Shown piece after piece: positions 1 through 7,824 of a stretch of 16,438 nt of DNA; positions within the stretch are counted from its first letter, which is position 1, and each line of letters starts with the position of its first letter. The translations under genes were made by a program, and so were the position numbers. The stretch covers positions 1-16,438 of the forward strand of contig CAMLDT010000063.1 in the NCBI GenBank assembly GCA_946479075.1, in the 5' to 3' direction. The stretch comes from an uncultured Polaromonas sp. (GTDB lineage: Bacteria > Pseudomonadota > Gammaproteobacteria > Burkholderiales > Burkholderiaceae). A model generated the notes under the pieces. The model made no database searches and was not told where the DNA came from. It worked only from the letters and a program-made list of their open reading frames with translations.

Positions 1-409
1 AAAAATCTTCGGCCATGGACTTGGCCGCGCCGTCGATCAGGCGCTGGCCGAGTTGCGCCACCTTGCCGCCCACCGAGGCGTGCACCGTGTAAGCCAGTTC
101 GCAGCCATCGTCATTGGGCGTCAAGCTCACTTCGGCGCTGCCCTTGCCAAAACCGGCCACACCGCCCTGCCCGTCGAAAGACAGCTTGTAGCTCGCCGGC
201 GGGTTCATCTCGGTGAGCGAGATCTTGCCAGTGAATTTGGCTGACACCGGGCCGATCTTCAGCGCCATCGCAATGGCGTACTGGTTTTCGCCGGTGACTT
301 CGACCTTGTCGCAGCCCGGAATACAGGCCTTGAGGACGGCCGGGTCGTTGAGCGCGTCCCAGGCCTGTTGTTGTGTGACCGCGAGTTGCCGGCTTCCCTG
401 CATGTCCAT
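1..409 (-). CDS. coxG: CoxG-like SRPBCC-fold protein (carbon monoxide dehydrogenase subunit G family), 3' end outside window
   Basis: About 136 residues are visible and the C-terminus lies beyond the window edge. The N-terminus reads MDMQGSRQLAVTQQQAWDAL, followed by DPAVLKACIPGC, a segment characteristic of CoxG and related SRPBCC/polyketide-cyclase-fold proteins. Residues GGVAGFGKGSAEVSL and the later GGKVAQLGQRLIDG also fit the family. CoxG is known to help anchor CO dehydrogenase to the cytoplasmic membrane in Oligotropha; in form II clusters its role is unproven. An ATG at 409 has AGGGA about 7 bases upstream; an in-frame ATG two codons later (403) is an alternative. It is the last gene of the cox run in this window, separated from coxE by 101 bp that hold a hairpin repeat. 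The family call is firm; the function is by homology. Confidence 0.88.
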   Translation of the reverse strand, partial: MDMQGSRQLAVTQQQAWDALNDPAVLKACIPGCDKVEVTGENQYAIAMALKIGPVSAKFTGKISLTEMNPPASYKLSFDGQGGVAGFGKGSAEVSLTPNDDGCELAYTVHASVGGKVAQLGQRLIDGAAKSMAEDF

Positions 410-452
410 ATTGAGTTCCCTTTGTGATTTGTTGATTATTGATTTACTGAAT

Positions 453-502
453 CCGTTCGCCTTGAGCCTGTCGAAAGGCTTCGACAGGCTCAGCCCGAAC
501 GG
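453..502. repeat. Dispersed 23-bp inverted-repeat hairpin (TTCGACAGGCTCAGCCC type)
   Basis: Two 23-base arms (453-475 and 480-502) are reverse complements at 20 of 23 positions, with a 4-base loop (476-479). The core CTGAGCCTGTCGAA is one I know as a very abundant intergenic repeat in many proteobacterial genomes. It fills most of the coxE-coxG gap. In the direction of the operon no T-tract follows the stem, so it is not a standard intrinsic terminator, though such a stem could stabilise the 3' end of the upstream mRNA. Confidence 0.85.
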
Positions 503-510
503 TGAGAGGT

Positions 511-1695
511 TCATTTCTTCATCAGAGCCGCCAGGCTGGCCGCGAGTTCCTCCAGCTTGCTCAAGTTGTGCACCGCCAGCATGCCGTGGGCGTGCGCATG
601 CAGCACGGCGGCCCCGCGCGCCAGCGGCGCGTAGCCGTCAAAACGCAGCAGCGGGTTGAGCCACAGCAGGCGGCGGCTGCGCCGGCGAAGCCAGGCCAGT
701 TCACCCGCCAGCTCCGCCGGCTCGCCGGTGTCCAGCCCATCGGTGATGATCAATACGATGGTACGCCGGCCCACCAGCTTGCGTGCGTGGCCTTCGCGCA
801 GGCTGGCGAGCGAGACGCCGAGCTGGGTGCCGCCGGCAAAATCTTCAATCGCCAGGCTGGCATGGGCCAGCATCTCGTCGGTATCGGCCAGGCGAAAGGC
901 CGGCGTCAGATCCGTCAGGTGCATGCCAAAGGCAAACACATCGCGCTGCGGATGCCGCCGGGTCGCGGCGTGCAAAAAAGCCAGCAGCAATCGCGCATAA
1001 CGCTCCATGGAGCCCGACACATCGACCAGCACCAGCAAGGGCAAGGCCTGCTCGCGCCGCTGCAGCCGCGGCAGCTGCAACAACTCGCCACAGGTAGCAG
1101 CCGCCTGGTGCATCACGCCCGGCCAGTGCATGCGCGCGCCGGTGCCGGCGGGGCGCGTGCGGCGCGAGGCAAACGTGGGCAGCGGCAAGCGGATGTCTCG
1201 CGCCAGCCGCTCGACCAGCCGGTACTCGGTGGCCGACAGCGCGTTGAAGTCAGCATGGTGCAGGCGTTCGATGTCACTGGCGGTCATGGCCGCGTCAAAC
1301 TCGACCTTCTGGTCTTCTTTGGCGGGAGCGGCCTGCTGGCCGAAGGATTGCTGCGGCGCCAGGGCTTCGCGCACGCGCGGGCGGCGCTTGCTGGGCTCGG
1401 CCTTGCCTTCGGCGCTGGGCAGCAGTTGCGCCAGCAGCTTGTTGGCAACTTTCGGGTCCTGGAAATACACGTCGAAGAGCTCACGAAACACCAGCCGGTC
1501 CTGCTCGCGGCTGACCATCACGGCTTCAAAGGCGGCGCTCAGGTCGTCCTTCTCGTTGATACCGACGGCCAGTGCGGCTTCCTTGGCCAGGGCTATGCGC
1601 TGGCTGTCCACCTTGACACCGGCGCGGCGCAAGGCGCGGCCAAAGCCGGCGATGTTGTCGGCGAGTTTGCCGGCTCTTGAATCACCTAACAGCAC
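511..1695 (-). CDS. coxE: CoxE-like VWA domain protein
   Basis: A 394-residue VWA-containing CoxE family protein. The C-terminal half holds a von Willebrand A domain: MIDAS motif DVSGSM at residues 225-230, then GGTQLG, then ITDGLDTG as the later metal-site loops. The N-terminal half (about 1-200) is the helical region typical of CoxE, with a charged, low-complexity linker near residues 95-130. In Oligotropha, CoxE works with the AAA+ protein CoxD in completing the copper-sulfur-molybdenum active site of CO dehydrogenase; here that role is inferred. The start is a GTG at 1695 with a GAGGCGAG stretch just upstream, and only 19 bp separate it from the stop of coxD, so the two are surely co-transcribed. 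No transmembrane segment is seen, which implies a cytoplasmic protein. Confidence 0.93.
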   Translation of the reverse strand: MLLGDSRAGKLADNIAGFGRALRRAGVKVDSQRIALAKEAALAVGINEKDDLSAAFEAVMVSREQDRLVFRELFDVYFQDPKVANKLLAQLLPSAEGKAEPSKRRPRVREALAPQQSFGQQAAPAKEDQKVEFDAAMTASDIERLHHADFNALSATEYRLVERLARDIRLPLPTFASRRTRPAGTGARMHWPGVMHQAAATCGELLQLPRLQRREQALPLLVLVDVSGSMERYARLLLAFLHAATRRHPQRDVFAFGMHLTDLTPAFRLADTDEMLAHASLAIEDFAGGTQLGVSLASLREGHARKLVGRRTIVLIITDGLDTGEPAELAGELAWLRRRSRRLLWLNPLLRFDGYAPLARGAAVLHAHAHGMLAVHNLSKLEELAASLAALMKK

Positions 1696-1714
1696 GGGCT
1701 CGCCTCATACGGCC

Positions 1715-2620
1715 TCACTCAGCCGCAGCCTCTTCAGGCTTGAGCAGATCCACCGCCAGCGCATGCGTGAGTGCCGCCACGTCTTCACGCTGCTTGAACA
1801 AAATGCCGGCCGTGTCGGCCACCACTTCCGGGTCCACCACCAGCGTGTCCAGCGCCACCAGCGCTTTGGCCCATTCGACACTTTCGGCGATGCCGGGCGC
1901 GCGCTGGAAGGCGTTGCCGAAGGGCGAGCGGCGCAGCCTGTCCACAAAGGCGGCGACCTGCGCCGAGAGTTGTTCGCCGGCTTCCGGCACCTGGGCACGG
2001 ATGATGGCCAGCTCGCGGTCACGGTCCGGGTAGTCCAGCCAGTGATACAGGCAACGCCGCTTGACCGCGTCATTGAGCTCGCGCGTGCGGTTGCTGGTCA
2101 GGAGGGTGACGGGCGTGATCTGGGCGCTGATCGTGCCGATTTCCGGAATGCTGACCTGGTACTCGCCGAGGTATTCGAGCAGAAAGGCCTCGAAGGGTTC
2201 ATCGGCGCGGTCCACCTCGTCGATCAGCAGCACAGCGCCAGGTGCAGGCGTCTGCAGGGCCTGCAGCAGCGGCCGGCGGATCAAATAGCGGTCTTGATAG
2301 ACCTCGCGCTCCACATCGTCGCCGCCAGTTTTGCCTTCCACAGCACGCATATGCAGCAGCTGCGCCGCGTAATTCCACTCGTAAAGCGCCTCACGTTGCT
2401 CCAGACCGTCATAACACTGCAGGCGGATCAGCTGGCGCTGCAGCGCCAGTGACAGCGCCTTGGCGAGTTCGGTCTTGCCGACGCCGGGCTCGCCTTCGAG
2501 CAGCAGCGGGCGCTGCAGCTTCAGCGCCAGAAACACGGCGGTCGCCAGCCGCCGGTCGGCAAAGTACCCGGCCTGCTTCAGGGTCTCTGCCAGGGCGTCT
2601 ATGGTGGGAAAAAGTGTCAT
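1715..2620 (-). CDS. coxD: CoxD-like MoxR-family AAA+ ATPase
   Basis: A 301-residue MoxR-type AAA+ ATPase, full length for the family. Walker A is GEPGVGKT (residues 43-50), Walker B VLLIDEVD (130-137), a sensor-1 TSN lies at 175-177 and the arginine-finger region LNDAVKRRC at 182-190. MoxR proteins act as chaperones for cofactor insertion together with a VWA partner, which is the next gene (coxE). In CO dehydrogenase clusters CoxD is needed to mature the active site. It starts at an ATG at 2620, with no good Shine-Dalgarno sequence immediately upstream, and follows an intrinsic terminator downstream of coxM. It may therefore depend on read-through or on its own promoter in 2621-2700; I saw no convincing promoter there. 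Confidence 0.94.
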   Translation of the reverse strand: MTLFPTIDALAETLKQAGYFADRRLATAVFLALKLQRPLLLEGEPGVGKTELAKALSLALQRQLIRLQCYDGLEQREALYEWNYAAQLLHMRAVEGKTGGDDVEREVYQDRYLIRRPLLQALQTPAPGAVLLIDEVDRADEPFEAFLLEYLGEYQVSIPEIGTISAQITPVTLLTSNRTRELNDAVKRRCLYHWLDYPDRDRELAIIRAQVPEAGEQLSAQVAAFVDRLRRSPFGNAFQRAPGIAESVEWAKALVALDTLVVDPEVVADTAGILFKQREDVAALTHALAVDLLKPEEAAAE

Positions 2621-2647
2621 CAGATCAGTTTAGCCTGCGCCTTGATC

Positions 2648-2695
2648 GCTATCAATTCAGGAGCTGCTTGCGCCCGCCAGTCGGGGGCTGGAGGC
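2648..2695 (+). repeat. Copy A of a short dispersed repeat (GCTGCTTGCGC / GGGCTGGAGGC type)
   Basis: This 48-base stretch lies in the coxM-coxD gap. It aligns without gaps to 11748-11795 (36 of 48 identical, including CAGGAGCT and GGGCTGGAGGC) and to the minus strand of 8821-8868 (32 of 48 identical, including an uninterrupted AGCTGCTTGCGC). I recognise the pattern from memory as a common intergenic repeat of Comamonadaceae genomes. It carries no open reading frame and its function is unknown. Confidence 0.7.
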
Positions 2696-2706
2696 ATAAA
2701 GCGCTT

Positions 2707-2742
2707 GAAAAACCTCCGGAAGGCCGACGGCAGACCGGAGGT
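2707..2742 (-). terminator. Intrinsic terminator downstream of coxM
   Basis: On the minus strand an 8-bp perfect GC-rich stem, ACCTCCGG pairing with CCGGAGGT (2742-2735 with 2719-2712) around a 15-base loop, is followed directly by TTTTT (2712-2708). It starts 9 bp after the coxM stop codon. This is a standard Rho-independent shape and would separate coxSLM transcripts from coxDE(G). Confidence 0.75.
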
Positions 2743-2750
2743 GGGGCCCA

Positions 2751-3542
2751 TCAGCCCAGCGCCTTCGCCACACCGCGCTGCGTCTGCACGCTGATCAGGT
2801 TGGCGCGGTAGGCCGCCGTCGCATGGATGTCGCTGTTCAGGTCGCTGGCGTCAATCTTCACGGCGGCCGCGGCTTCGGGGGTGAAGCTCTTGCTGAGCGC
2901 CGCTTCCAGCCCGGCATGGCGGAACACGCCGCTGGAGGCGCCCGTGACCGCCACGCGCGCACCGGCGTCGAACTGCGCCACAAACACCCCGACCAGCGCA
3001 AAGCGCGAGGCGGGCTGCTTGAACTTCATGTAAGCCGCGCGTTTCGGGATCGGGAAGCTGATCGCCGTGATGAGTTCGCCGTCATTGAGCGCCGTGGAAA
3101 ACATGCCCTGAAAAAAATCGTCGGCAGCAATCTTGCGCGTCGTGGTGTGGATGGTGGCGCCCAGCGCCAGCACCGCGCTGGGGTAACAGGCCGAAGGATC
3201 GTTGTTGGCCACCGACCCGCCCAGCGTACCCATGGCGCGCACCTGGCGGTCGCCAATGTTGGCAGCCAGGTCGGCCAGCGCGGGCAGCGCGGATTTCACG
3301 TCAGCGCTATTGGCGACATCGAGGTGGCGCGTCATCGCGCCGATGACGAGGTTGTTGCCCTCGCGCTTGATGCCGGTCAGTTCCTTGATGCCGCTGAGGT
3401 CGGCGAGCTGCTCGGGGCTGGACAGGCGCAGCTTCATCGAAGCCAGCAGGGTTTGCCCGCCGGCCAGCGGTTTGGCGCCGGCCGCAGCCAGTTTGCTCGC
3501 GTCGGCCAGCGAGGTGGGGCGTTCCAGGGTGAAGGGATACAT
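2751..3542 (-). CDS. coxM: CoxM: FAD-binding medium subunit of a CO dehydrogenase-like molybdenum hydroxylase
   Basis: A 263-residue FAD subunit, a little shorter than the roughly 290 residues usual for CoxM. Both FAD-binding signatures are visible: AGGQT at residues 27-31 and TLGGSVANNDPSA at 106-118. The start MYPFTLERP is typical of the family. It uses the ATG at 3542, preceded by an AGGAG ribosome site; the open frame runs further upstream but overlaps coxL there. FAD in this subunit would pass electrons from the CoxS iron-sulfur clusters to an acceptor such as quinone. It sits 22 bp after coxL, and the order S-L-M is the one known for form II clusters (form I is M-S-L). A strong terminator follows. 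Confidence 0.95.
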   Translation of the reverse strand: MYPFTLERPTSLADASKLAAAGAKPLAGGQTLLASMKLRLSSPEQLADLSGIKELTGIKREGNNLVIGAMTRHLDVANSADVKSALPALADLAANIGDRQVRAMGTLGGSVANNDPSACYPSAVLALGATIHTTTRKIAADDFFQGMFSTALNDGELITAISFPIPKRAAYMKFKQPASRFALVGVFVAQFDAGARVAVTGASSGVFRHAGLEAALSKSFTPEAAAAVKIDASDLNSDIHATAAYRANLISVQTQRGVAKALG

Positions 3543-3564
3543 GGTGTTTTCTCCTTGCGCTGTG

Positions 3565-5943
3565 TTATTGCTTTTTGGCCGACTGGATGGCTTCCCAGAC
3601 GCGGGCGGAAGACGCGGGCATGTCGAAGTCGGTGACGCCCAGCGGGCGCAGCGCGTCCAGCACGGCGTTGATGACAGCCGGCGGCGAACCGATGGCGCCG
3701 GCCTCGCCGCAGCCCTTGGCACCCAGCGGGTTGTGGCTGCAGGGCGTGCACAAGGTGTCCAGCTTGAAACTGGGCATGTCGTCCGCACGCGGCATGGCGT
3801 AGTCCATGAAGGAGCCGGTCAGCAGCTGGCCCGATTCGGGGTCGTACACACAGTTTTCAAGCAAGGCCTGGCCGATGCCCTGCACCAGCCCGCCATGCAC
3901 CTGGCCTTCGACAATCATCGGGTTGATGATGTTGCCGAAATCATCGACCGCGGTGAAGCTGTCCACCCGCACCCCACCGGTGGCGGGATCAACCTCCACC
4001 TCGCAGATGTAGGTGCCGGCCGGGAAGGTGAAGTTCGTCGGGTCGTAAAACGCAGTTTCGTTCAGGCCCGGTTCCAGCTTGTCGAGCGGGTAGTTGTGCG
4101 GCACATACGCCGTCAGCGCCACCTGGCCGAAAGTCACTTTCTTGTCGGTGCCCTTGATGGTGAACTCGCCATTGGCAAATTCGACATCGGCGTCGCTGGC
4201 CTCCATCAGGTGCGCGGCGATTTTCTTGGCCTTGGTCTCGATCTTGTCGAGCGCCTTCATGATGGCCGTGCCGCCCACCGACAGCGAGCGCGAGCCGTAG
4301 GTACCCATGCCGAAAGGCACACGCCCGGTGTCGCCGTGCACCACATCCACCGCATCCACCGAGATGCCCAGGCGCGCGGCCACCACCTGCGCAAAGGTGG
4401 TTTCGTGCCCCTGGCCGTGGCTGTGGGAACCGGTGAACACCGTCACGCTGCCGGTCGGGTGCACACGCACCTCGCCGCATTCAAACAGGCCGGCACGTGC
4501 ACCGAGCGCGCCGGCAATATTGCTGGGCGCCAGGCCGCAGGCCTCGATGTAGCAGGAATAACCAATGCCGCGCAGCAGGCCTTTGGCGGCCGAGGCGGTC
4601 TTGCGCTTTTCAAACCCCGCCACATCGGCCAGTTCGTTGCCGCGCTTGAGCAGCGCATGGAAGTCGCCCACGTCGTATTGCAGCGCCACCGGCGTCTGGT
4701 AAGGAAAGTCCTTCACGAAGTTGCGGCGGCGAATCTCGTCCTGCGGCAGGCCGAGTTCCCAGGCACAGCGCGACACCAGCCGCTCCAGCAGGTAAGTCGC
4801 CTCGGGCCGGCCGGCGCCGCGGTAGGCATCGACCGGCGCGGTGTTGGTGAACCAGGCATCGACCTCGACATAAATCTGCGGGCAGGTGTACTGGCCAGCC
4901 AGCAGGGTCGCGTAGAGGATGGTCGGCACCGCCGGCGCAAAGGTCGAGAGGTAGGCGCCCATGTTGGCGTCGGTATGCACCCGCATCGCCAGGAACTTGC
5001 CGTCCTTGTCCATCGCCATTTCCGCGTGGCTGGCGTGGTCGCGGCCATGTGCATCGCTGACAAAAGCCTCGCTGCGGTCGGCCGTCCACTTGATGTTGCG
5101 GTTGAGCTTTTTGGAGGCCCAGGTCAGGCACACGTCTTCGGCATACAGATAAATCTTGGAGCCAAAGCCGCCGCCCACATCGGGCGCAATCACCCGCACC
5201 TTGTGTTCAGGCAGGCCCATCACAAAGGCCGTCATCAGCAGGCGCTCGACGTGCGGATTCTGGTTCGACACATACAGCACGTATTCGTCGGTCGCGCGGC
5301 TGTAGGAGCCAATCGCCGCGCGCGGCTCCATGGCGTTCGGGATCAGGCGGTTGTTGGTCAGGTCCAGCTTGGTGACATGCGCGGCGTTGGCAAACACCGC
5401 ATCGACCTGGCCCTTGTCGCCAATCGCCCATTTGTAGCAATGGTTGTCCGGCGCGGCTTCATGCAGGGCGGCGGCTTTGGCGGCGTCGGTGACACGCACC
5501 ACGGCGCTGAGCACCTCGTAATCGACCTCGACCAGTTCGGCGGCGTTTTTGGCCTGCTCCAGCGTCTCGGCCACCACCATGGCGACGTGGTCGCCGACGT
5601 AGCGCACCTTGCCCTGGGCCAGGATGGGATGTGGCGGCTCTTTCATCGGGTTGCCGTCGGTGCTGGTGATCAGCCACCCGCAAGGCAGGCCGTTGATCTT
5701 GTCGGCCGCCACGTCCTCCCCCACAAACACATCGAGCACGCCCGGCGCCGCCTTGGCGGCCGCGGTGTTGATGCTGTTGATCTTGGCGTGCGCGTGCGGT
5801 GAACGCACAAACACGGCGTAGCTCTGGTTGGCCAGCGTGATGTCGTCGGTGTACTGGCCGCCGCCGGTCAGAAAGCGGTAGTCCTCCTTGCGGCGGACCG
5901 AGCTGCCGATGTTCGGCAGATTGACAAAGTCGGATGCACCCAT
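3565..5943 (-). CDS. coxL: CoxL: molybdopterin-binding large subunit, form II CO dehydrogenase-like (aldehyde oxidase / xanthine dehydrogenase family)
   Basis: A 792-residue catalytic subunit. It starts at the ATG at 5943 ([10 protein letters not shown]), which has AGGAG 7 bases upstream; the open frame runs on to 6042 but that part overlaps coxS. Family marks include [22 protein letters not shown] near the N-terminus, [10 protein letters not shown] at 254-263 for molybdopterin contacts, and [11 protein letters not shown] near the C-terminus with the base-catalyst glutamate at about residue 747. The active-site loop reads AYRGAGR (373-379). Proven form I CO dehydrogenases have AYXCSFR, whose cysteine binds copper; here that cysteine is a glycine. 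This places the protein in form II, whose physiological substrate is generally unclear. It may oxidise an aldehyde, purine or other heterocycle and not CO. The complex is expected to be cytoplasmic or on the inner face of the membrane. Confidence 0.95.
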   Translation of the reverse strand: MGASDFVNLPNIGSSVRRKEDYRFLTGGGQYTDDITLANQSYAVFVRSPHAHAKINSINTAAAKAAPGVLDVFVGEDVAADKINGLPCGWLITSTDGNPMKEPPHPILAQGKVRYVGDHVAMVVAETLEQAKNAAELVEVDYEVLSAVVRVTDAAKAAALHEAAPDNHCYKWAIGDKGQVDAVFANAAHVTKLDLTNNRLIPNAMEPRAAIGSYSRATDEYVLYVSNQNPHVERLLMTAFVMGLPEHKVRVIAPDVGGGFGSKIYLYAEDVCLTWASKKLNRNIKWTADRSEAFVSDAHGRDHASHAEMAMDKDGKFLAMRVHTDANMGAYLSTFAPAVPTILYATLLAGQYTCPQIYVEVDAWFTNTAPVDAYRGAGRPEATYLLERLVSRCAWELGLPQDEIRRRNFVKDFPYQTPVALQYDVGDFHALLKRGNELADVAGFEKRKTASAAKGLLRGIGYSCYIEACGLAPSNIAGALGARAGLFECGEVRVHPTGSVTVFTGSHSHGQGHETTFAQVVAARLGISVDAVDVVHGDTGRVPFGMGTYGSRSLSVGGTAIMKALDKIETKAKKIAAHLMEASDADVEFANGEFTIKGTDKKVTFGQVALTAYVPHNYPLDKLEPGLNETAFYDPTNFTFPAGTYICEVEVDPATGGVRVDSFTAVDDFGNIINPMIVEGQVHGGLVQGIGQALLENCVYDPESGQLLTGSFMDYAMPRADDMPSFKLDTLCTPCSHNPLGAKGCGEAGAIGSPPAVINAVLDALRPLGVTDFDMPASSARVWEAIQSAKKQ

Positions 5944-6019
5944 GTGTGTACTCCTGAAAGATGGATGGAAGCCGGGGGCGGGCACGCCGCCAGCGGGCCG
6001 GGAATGGGGGAAGCGGCGC

Positions 6020-6487
6020 TCAGGCCGCCATGGCGGCAGCACCCTGCTGCACCGCCTTGACGATGTTCTGGTAACCGGTGCAGCGGCAGATGTTGCCTTC
6101 GAGCAGCTCGCGGATCTCGCCTTCGCTGGCCTTGGGGTGGTGCTTGCACAAATCCACCGCGCTCATCACCATGCCGGTGGTGCAGAAGCCGCATTGCAGG
6201 CCGTGGCATTCCTTGAAGGCCGCCTGCATCGGGTGCATGGTGCCGTCGGCAGCGGCCAGCCCTTCGATGGTGGTGATGTCGGCGCCCTCGGCCTGCGCCG
6301 CCAGGATGTTGCAGGACTTGACCGCGCGGCCATTCATCAGCACGGTGCAGGCGCCGCACTGGGCGGTGTCGCAACCCACGTGGGTGCCGGTCATCTGAAG
6401 CTGCTCGCGCAGCACCTGGACCAGAAAGGTGGCGGGCGGCGTCTCCACGCTTTTGGCCTTGCCGTTGACTTTGAACTGAACTTGCAT
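6020..6487 (-). CDS. coxS: CoxS: small iron-sulfur subunit with two [2Fe-2S] clusters
   Basis: A 155-residue iron-sulfur subunit of normal length. The plant-ferredoxin-type cluster is held by C39, C44, C47 and C59 ([10 protein letters not shown], then SC). The second, alpha-helical cluster is held by C99 and C102 (QCGFC) and C134 and C136 (ICRC). All eight cysteines are present. The protein carries electrons from the molybdenum site in CoxL to FAD in CoxM. The ATG at 6487 has AGGAG about 9 bases upstream. It is the first gene of the operon, facing the divergent regulator across a 203-bp control region, and coxL follows after 76 bp. The family assignment is secure, but the subunit does not reveal the substrate of the enzyme. 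Confidence 0.96.
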   Translation of the reverse strand: MQVQFKVNGKAKSVETPPATFLVQVLREQLQMTGTHVGCDTAQCGACTVLMNGRAVKSCNILAAQAEGADITTIEGLAAADGTMHPMQAAFKECHGLQCGFCTTGMVMSAVDLCKHHPKASEGEIRELLEGNICRCTGYQNIVKAVQQGAAAMAA

Positions 6488-6563
6488 GGGCTTGTCTCCT
6501 GATGGCTTTTAGGGTGGCTACGGATCGAACAGGTCATTGTTGAAGTGCCCCTCCCCCGCCGGC

Positions 6564-6579
6564 CTAGGTTAAACCCTAG
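6564..6579. promoter_or_regulatory. Near-perfect palindrome in the coxS / regulator control region, candidate operator
   Basis: CTAGGTTAAACCCTAG reads almost the same on both strands: arms CTAGGTT and ACCCTAG match at 6 of 7 positions around a central AA. It lies 77 bp upstream of coxS and directly upstream of a plausible -35 box for the divergent regulator gene, the place expected for a dimeric regulator site. Which protein binds it is not known; the neighbouring Fis-type regulator is the obvious candidate. Confidence 0.45.
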
Positions 6580-6583
6580 CTGC

Positions 6584-6612
6584 TTGCCAAAGCGCTGTGA
6601 AATTCTCAAAAT
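6584..6612 (+). promoter_or_regulatory. Possible sigma-70 type promoter for the divergent regulator
   Basis: TTGCCA (6584-6589, 5 of 6 to consensus) and CAAAAT (6607-6612, 4 of 6) are spaced by exactly 17 bases. Transcription would start near 6619, giving a leader of about 70 bases before the ATG at 6691. The match is moderate and is not supported by anything else. Confidence 0.3.
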
Positions 6613-6690
6613 GAAACATTCCGGTACTGGCCCACCTCGCTGCACGCGGCGGCTGGCTCTGGTAGGCTGCGACCACCATTCCCCACGCCC

Positions 6691-7824
6691 ATGTTGACCG
6701 TCCTCCCCTCTTCCCCTGAACAACGCCTGCAGCAGATTGCGCATGCACGGCAGGCCGTGCTGCGCGATGGCCAGGGGCTGTCCGGCCTGCTGGCCGAACC
6801 CTGGATAGAACGCTCCTGGCAGCGCTGCCTGGCCAGCGGCAAGACGCCGGACCAGGGCGTCGATTTTGATGTGCTGGCCCCGCAGGCCCTGCGCCGCACC
6901 GAGGAAGCCAACCACGTGCTGGTGCAGGCCGCCCGGCCGGTGCTTGAAAAACTCGGCGCCGCCATTGCCAGCACCCGCTACTTCGCCATCCTGACCAACG
7001 CGCAAGGGGTGGTCGTTGATGTCAACGGCGCCATCGACCGGCACGACCGGCGCGCCGACCTGATCACCCGCATCGGCGTGGACCTGTCCGAGGGCAGCGT
7101 GGGCACCACCGCCATCGGCGCCGCGCTGGCCGAGCTGCAGCCGGTCTGGCTGCACCGCGGGGAGCATTTTTTCAATGCCAATTCGGCCTACAGCTGCGCC
7201 GGCGCGCCCCTCTTCGGCCCCGACGGCCAGTGCGCCGGCATGCTGGACCTGACCGGCGTGGACACGGTGGAGCGGCCCGAACTCAAGCACCTGGTGGTGC
7301 AGTCGGCGCGCAGCATCGAAAACGCCCTGCTGCAAACCCGTCCGCACAGCCTGCTGATCCGTTTGAACTGGTCCAGCCACAGCCTGGGCGACGACATGGA
7401 CGGCCTGGTCGGTCTGGACCCGGACGGCTGGGTCACGGGCGCCAACCCCGCCGCCCGGCAGATGGTGCCCGCCCTGCAAACCGGCAGCCCGGCCGCGGTG
7501 CATTGCAGCGACCTGTTCGCCATGCCGTATGAAACGCTGTTTGACGCCGCCAGAAGCGGCACGCTTGGCGACCCGCAAGCCATGGAAGTGCCCCTGTGGT
7601 CAGGCCTGCGGCTGCACGCGCTGCCGCTGGTGCGCGGCCAGGCCATGCGGGCGAACCGGCTGGGCGAGCGGGCGGCAGCGCCCGCACTGCCGCTCAAGGA
7701 CGTGGAAACCGCGCTGATCCGCAAGGCCGTGAACGAAGCCAGGGGCAACGTCATGAAAGCCGCCCGGGCCCTGGGCATCAGCCGCGCCACGGTTTACCGG
7801 CGGCTGGGCGGCAAGGCCAAATAG
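6691..7824 (+). CDS. GAF domain / Fis-type HTH regulator, AcoR-like but lacking the AAA+ sigma-54 domain
   Basis: A 377-residue regulator. The N-terminal part (WIERSWQRCLASG at about 38-50) is typical of AcoR-type activators. It is followed by a GAF-like sensor at roughly 75-215 (TRIGVDLSEGSVGTTAIGAAL) and a weak PAS-like stretch at 235-300 (GLVGLDPDGWVTGANPAARQM). It ends in a Fis-type helix-turn-helix at 335-373 (NVMKAARALGISRATVYRRL). AcoR-type proteins usually run past 600 residues with a central AAA+ domain that opens sigma-54 promoters. Here no Walker A, Walker B or GAFTGA motif is present, so it cannot act as a classical sigma-54 activator. Its divergent placement suggests control of the cox operon by a small-molecule signal. 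The ATG at 6691 has no clear ribosome site. The stop abuts the stop of the convergent PCu(A)C gene with no base between. Confidence 0.85.
   Translation: MLTVLPSSPEQRLQQIAHARQAVLRDGQGLSGLLAEPWIERSWQRCLASGKTPDQGVDFDVLAPQALRRTEEANHVLVQAARPVLEKLGAAIASTRYFAILTNAQGVVVDVNGAIDRHDRRADLITRIGVDLSEGSVGTTAIGAALAELQPVWLHRGEHFFNANSAYSCAGAPLFGPDGQCAGMLDLTGVDTVERPELKHLVVQSARSIENALLQTRPHSLLIRLNWSSHSLGDDMDGLVGLDPDGWVTGANPAARQMVPALQTGSPAAVHCSDLFAMPYETLFDAARSGTLGDPQAMEVPLWSGLRLHALPLVRGQAMRANRLGERAAAPALPLKDVETALIRKAVNEARGNVMKAARALGISRATVYRRLGGKAK

Noticed and set aside
502..2452. Long plus-strand frames opposite coxE and coxD
   Set aside because: They mirror two genes with clear Walker and MIDAS motifs, lack ribosome sites and give low-complexity Arg/Ser/Gln-rich products.
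3202..5802. Very long open frame (866 codons) on the plus strand opposite coxL
   Set aside because: It is antisense to an unmistakable coxL with all family motifs. Its translation is rich in H, R, G, A and V with no recognisable domain, the usual shadow of high-GC codon bias.
3565..5943. Calling CoxL a genuine aerobic CO dehydrogenase
   Set aside because: The active-site loop is AYRGAGR without the copper-binding cysteine; form II activity on CO is not established.
6577..6587. TAGCTGCTTGC in the cox/regulator gap as a fourth repeat copy
   Set aside because: Only 11 bases match the repeat core and the flanks do not align, so chance is likely.
6488..6600. A sigma-54 (-24/-12) promoter before coxS
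   Set aside because: TGGCAAG is present on the minus strand but no TTGC-type -12 element follows at the required spacing, and the local regulator lacks an AAA+ domain.
6391..7578. Minus-strand frame of 395 codons opposite the regulator
   Set aside because: It overlaps the GAF region of the regulator and ends in an out-of-frame reading of coxS; composition is typical of a shadow frame.
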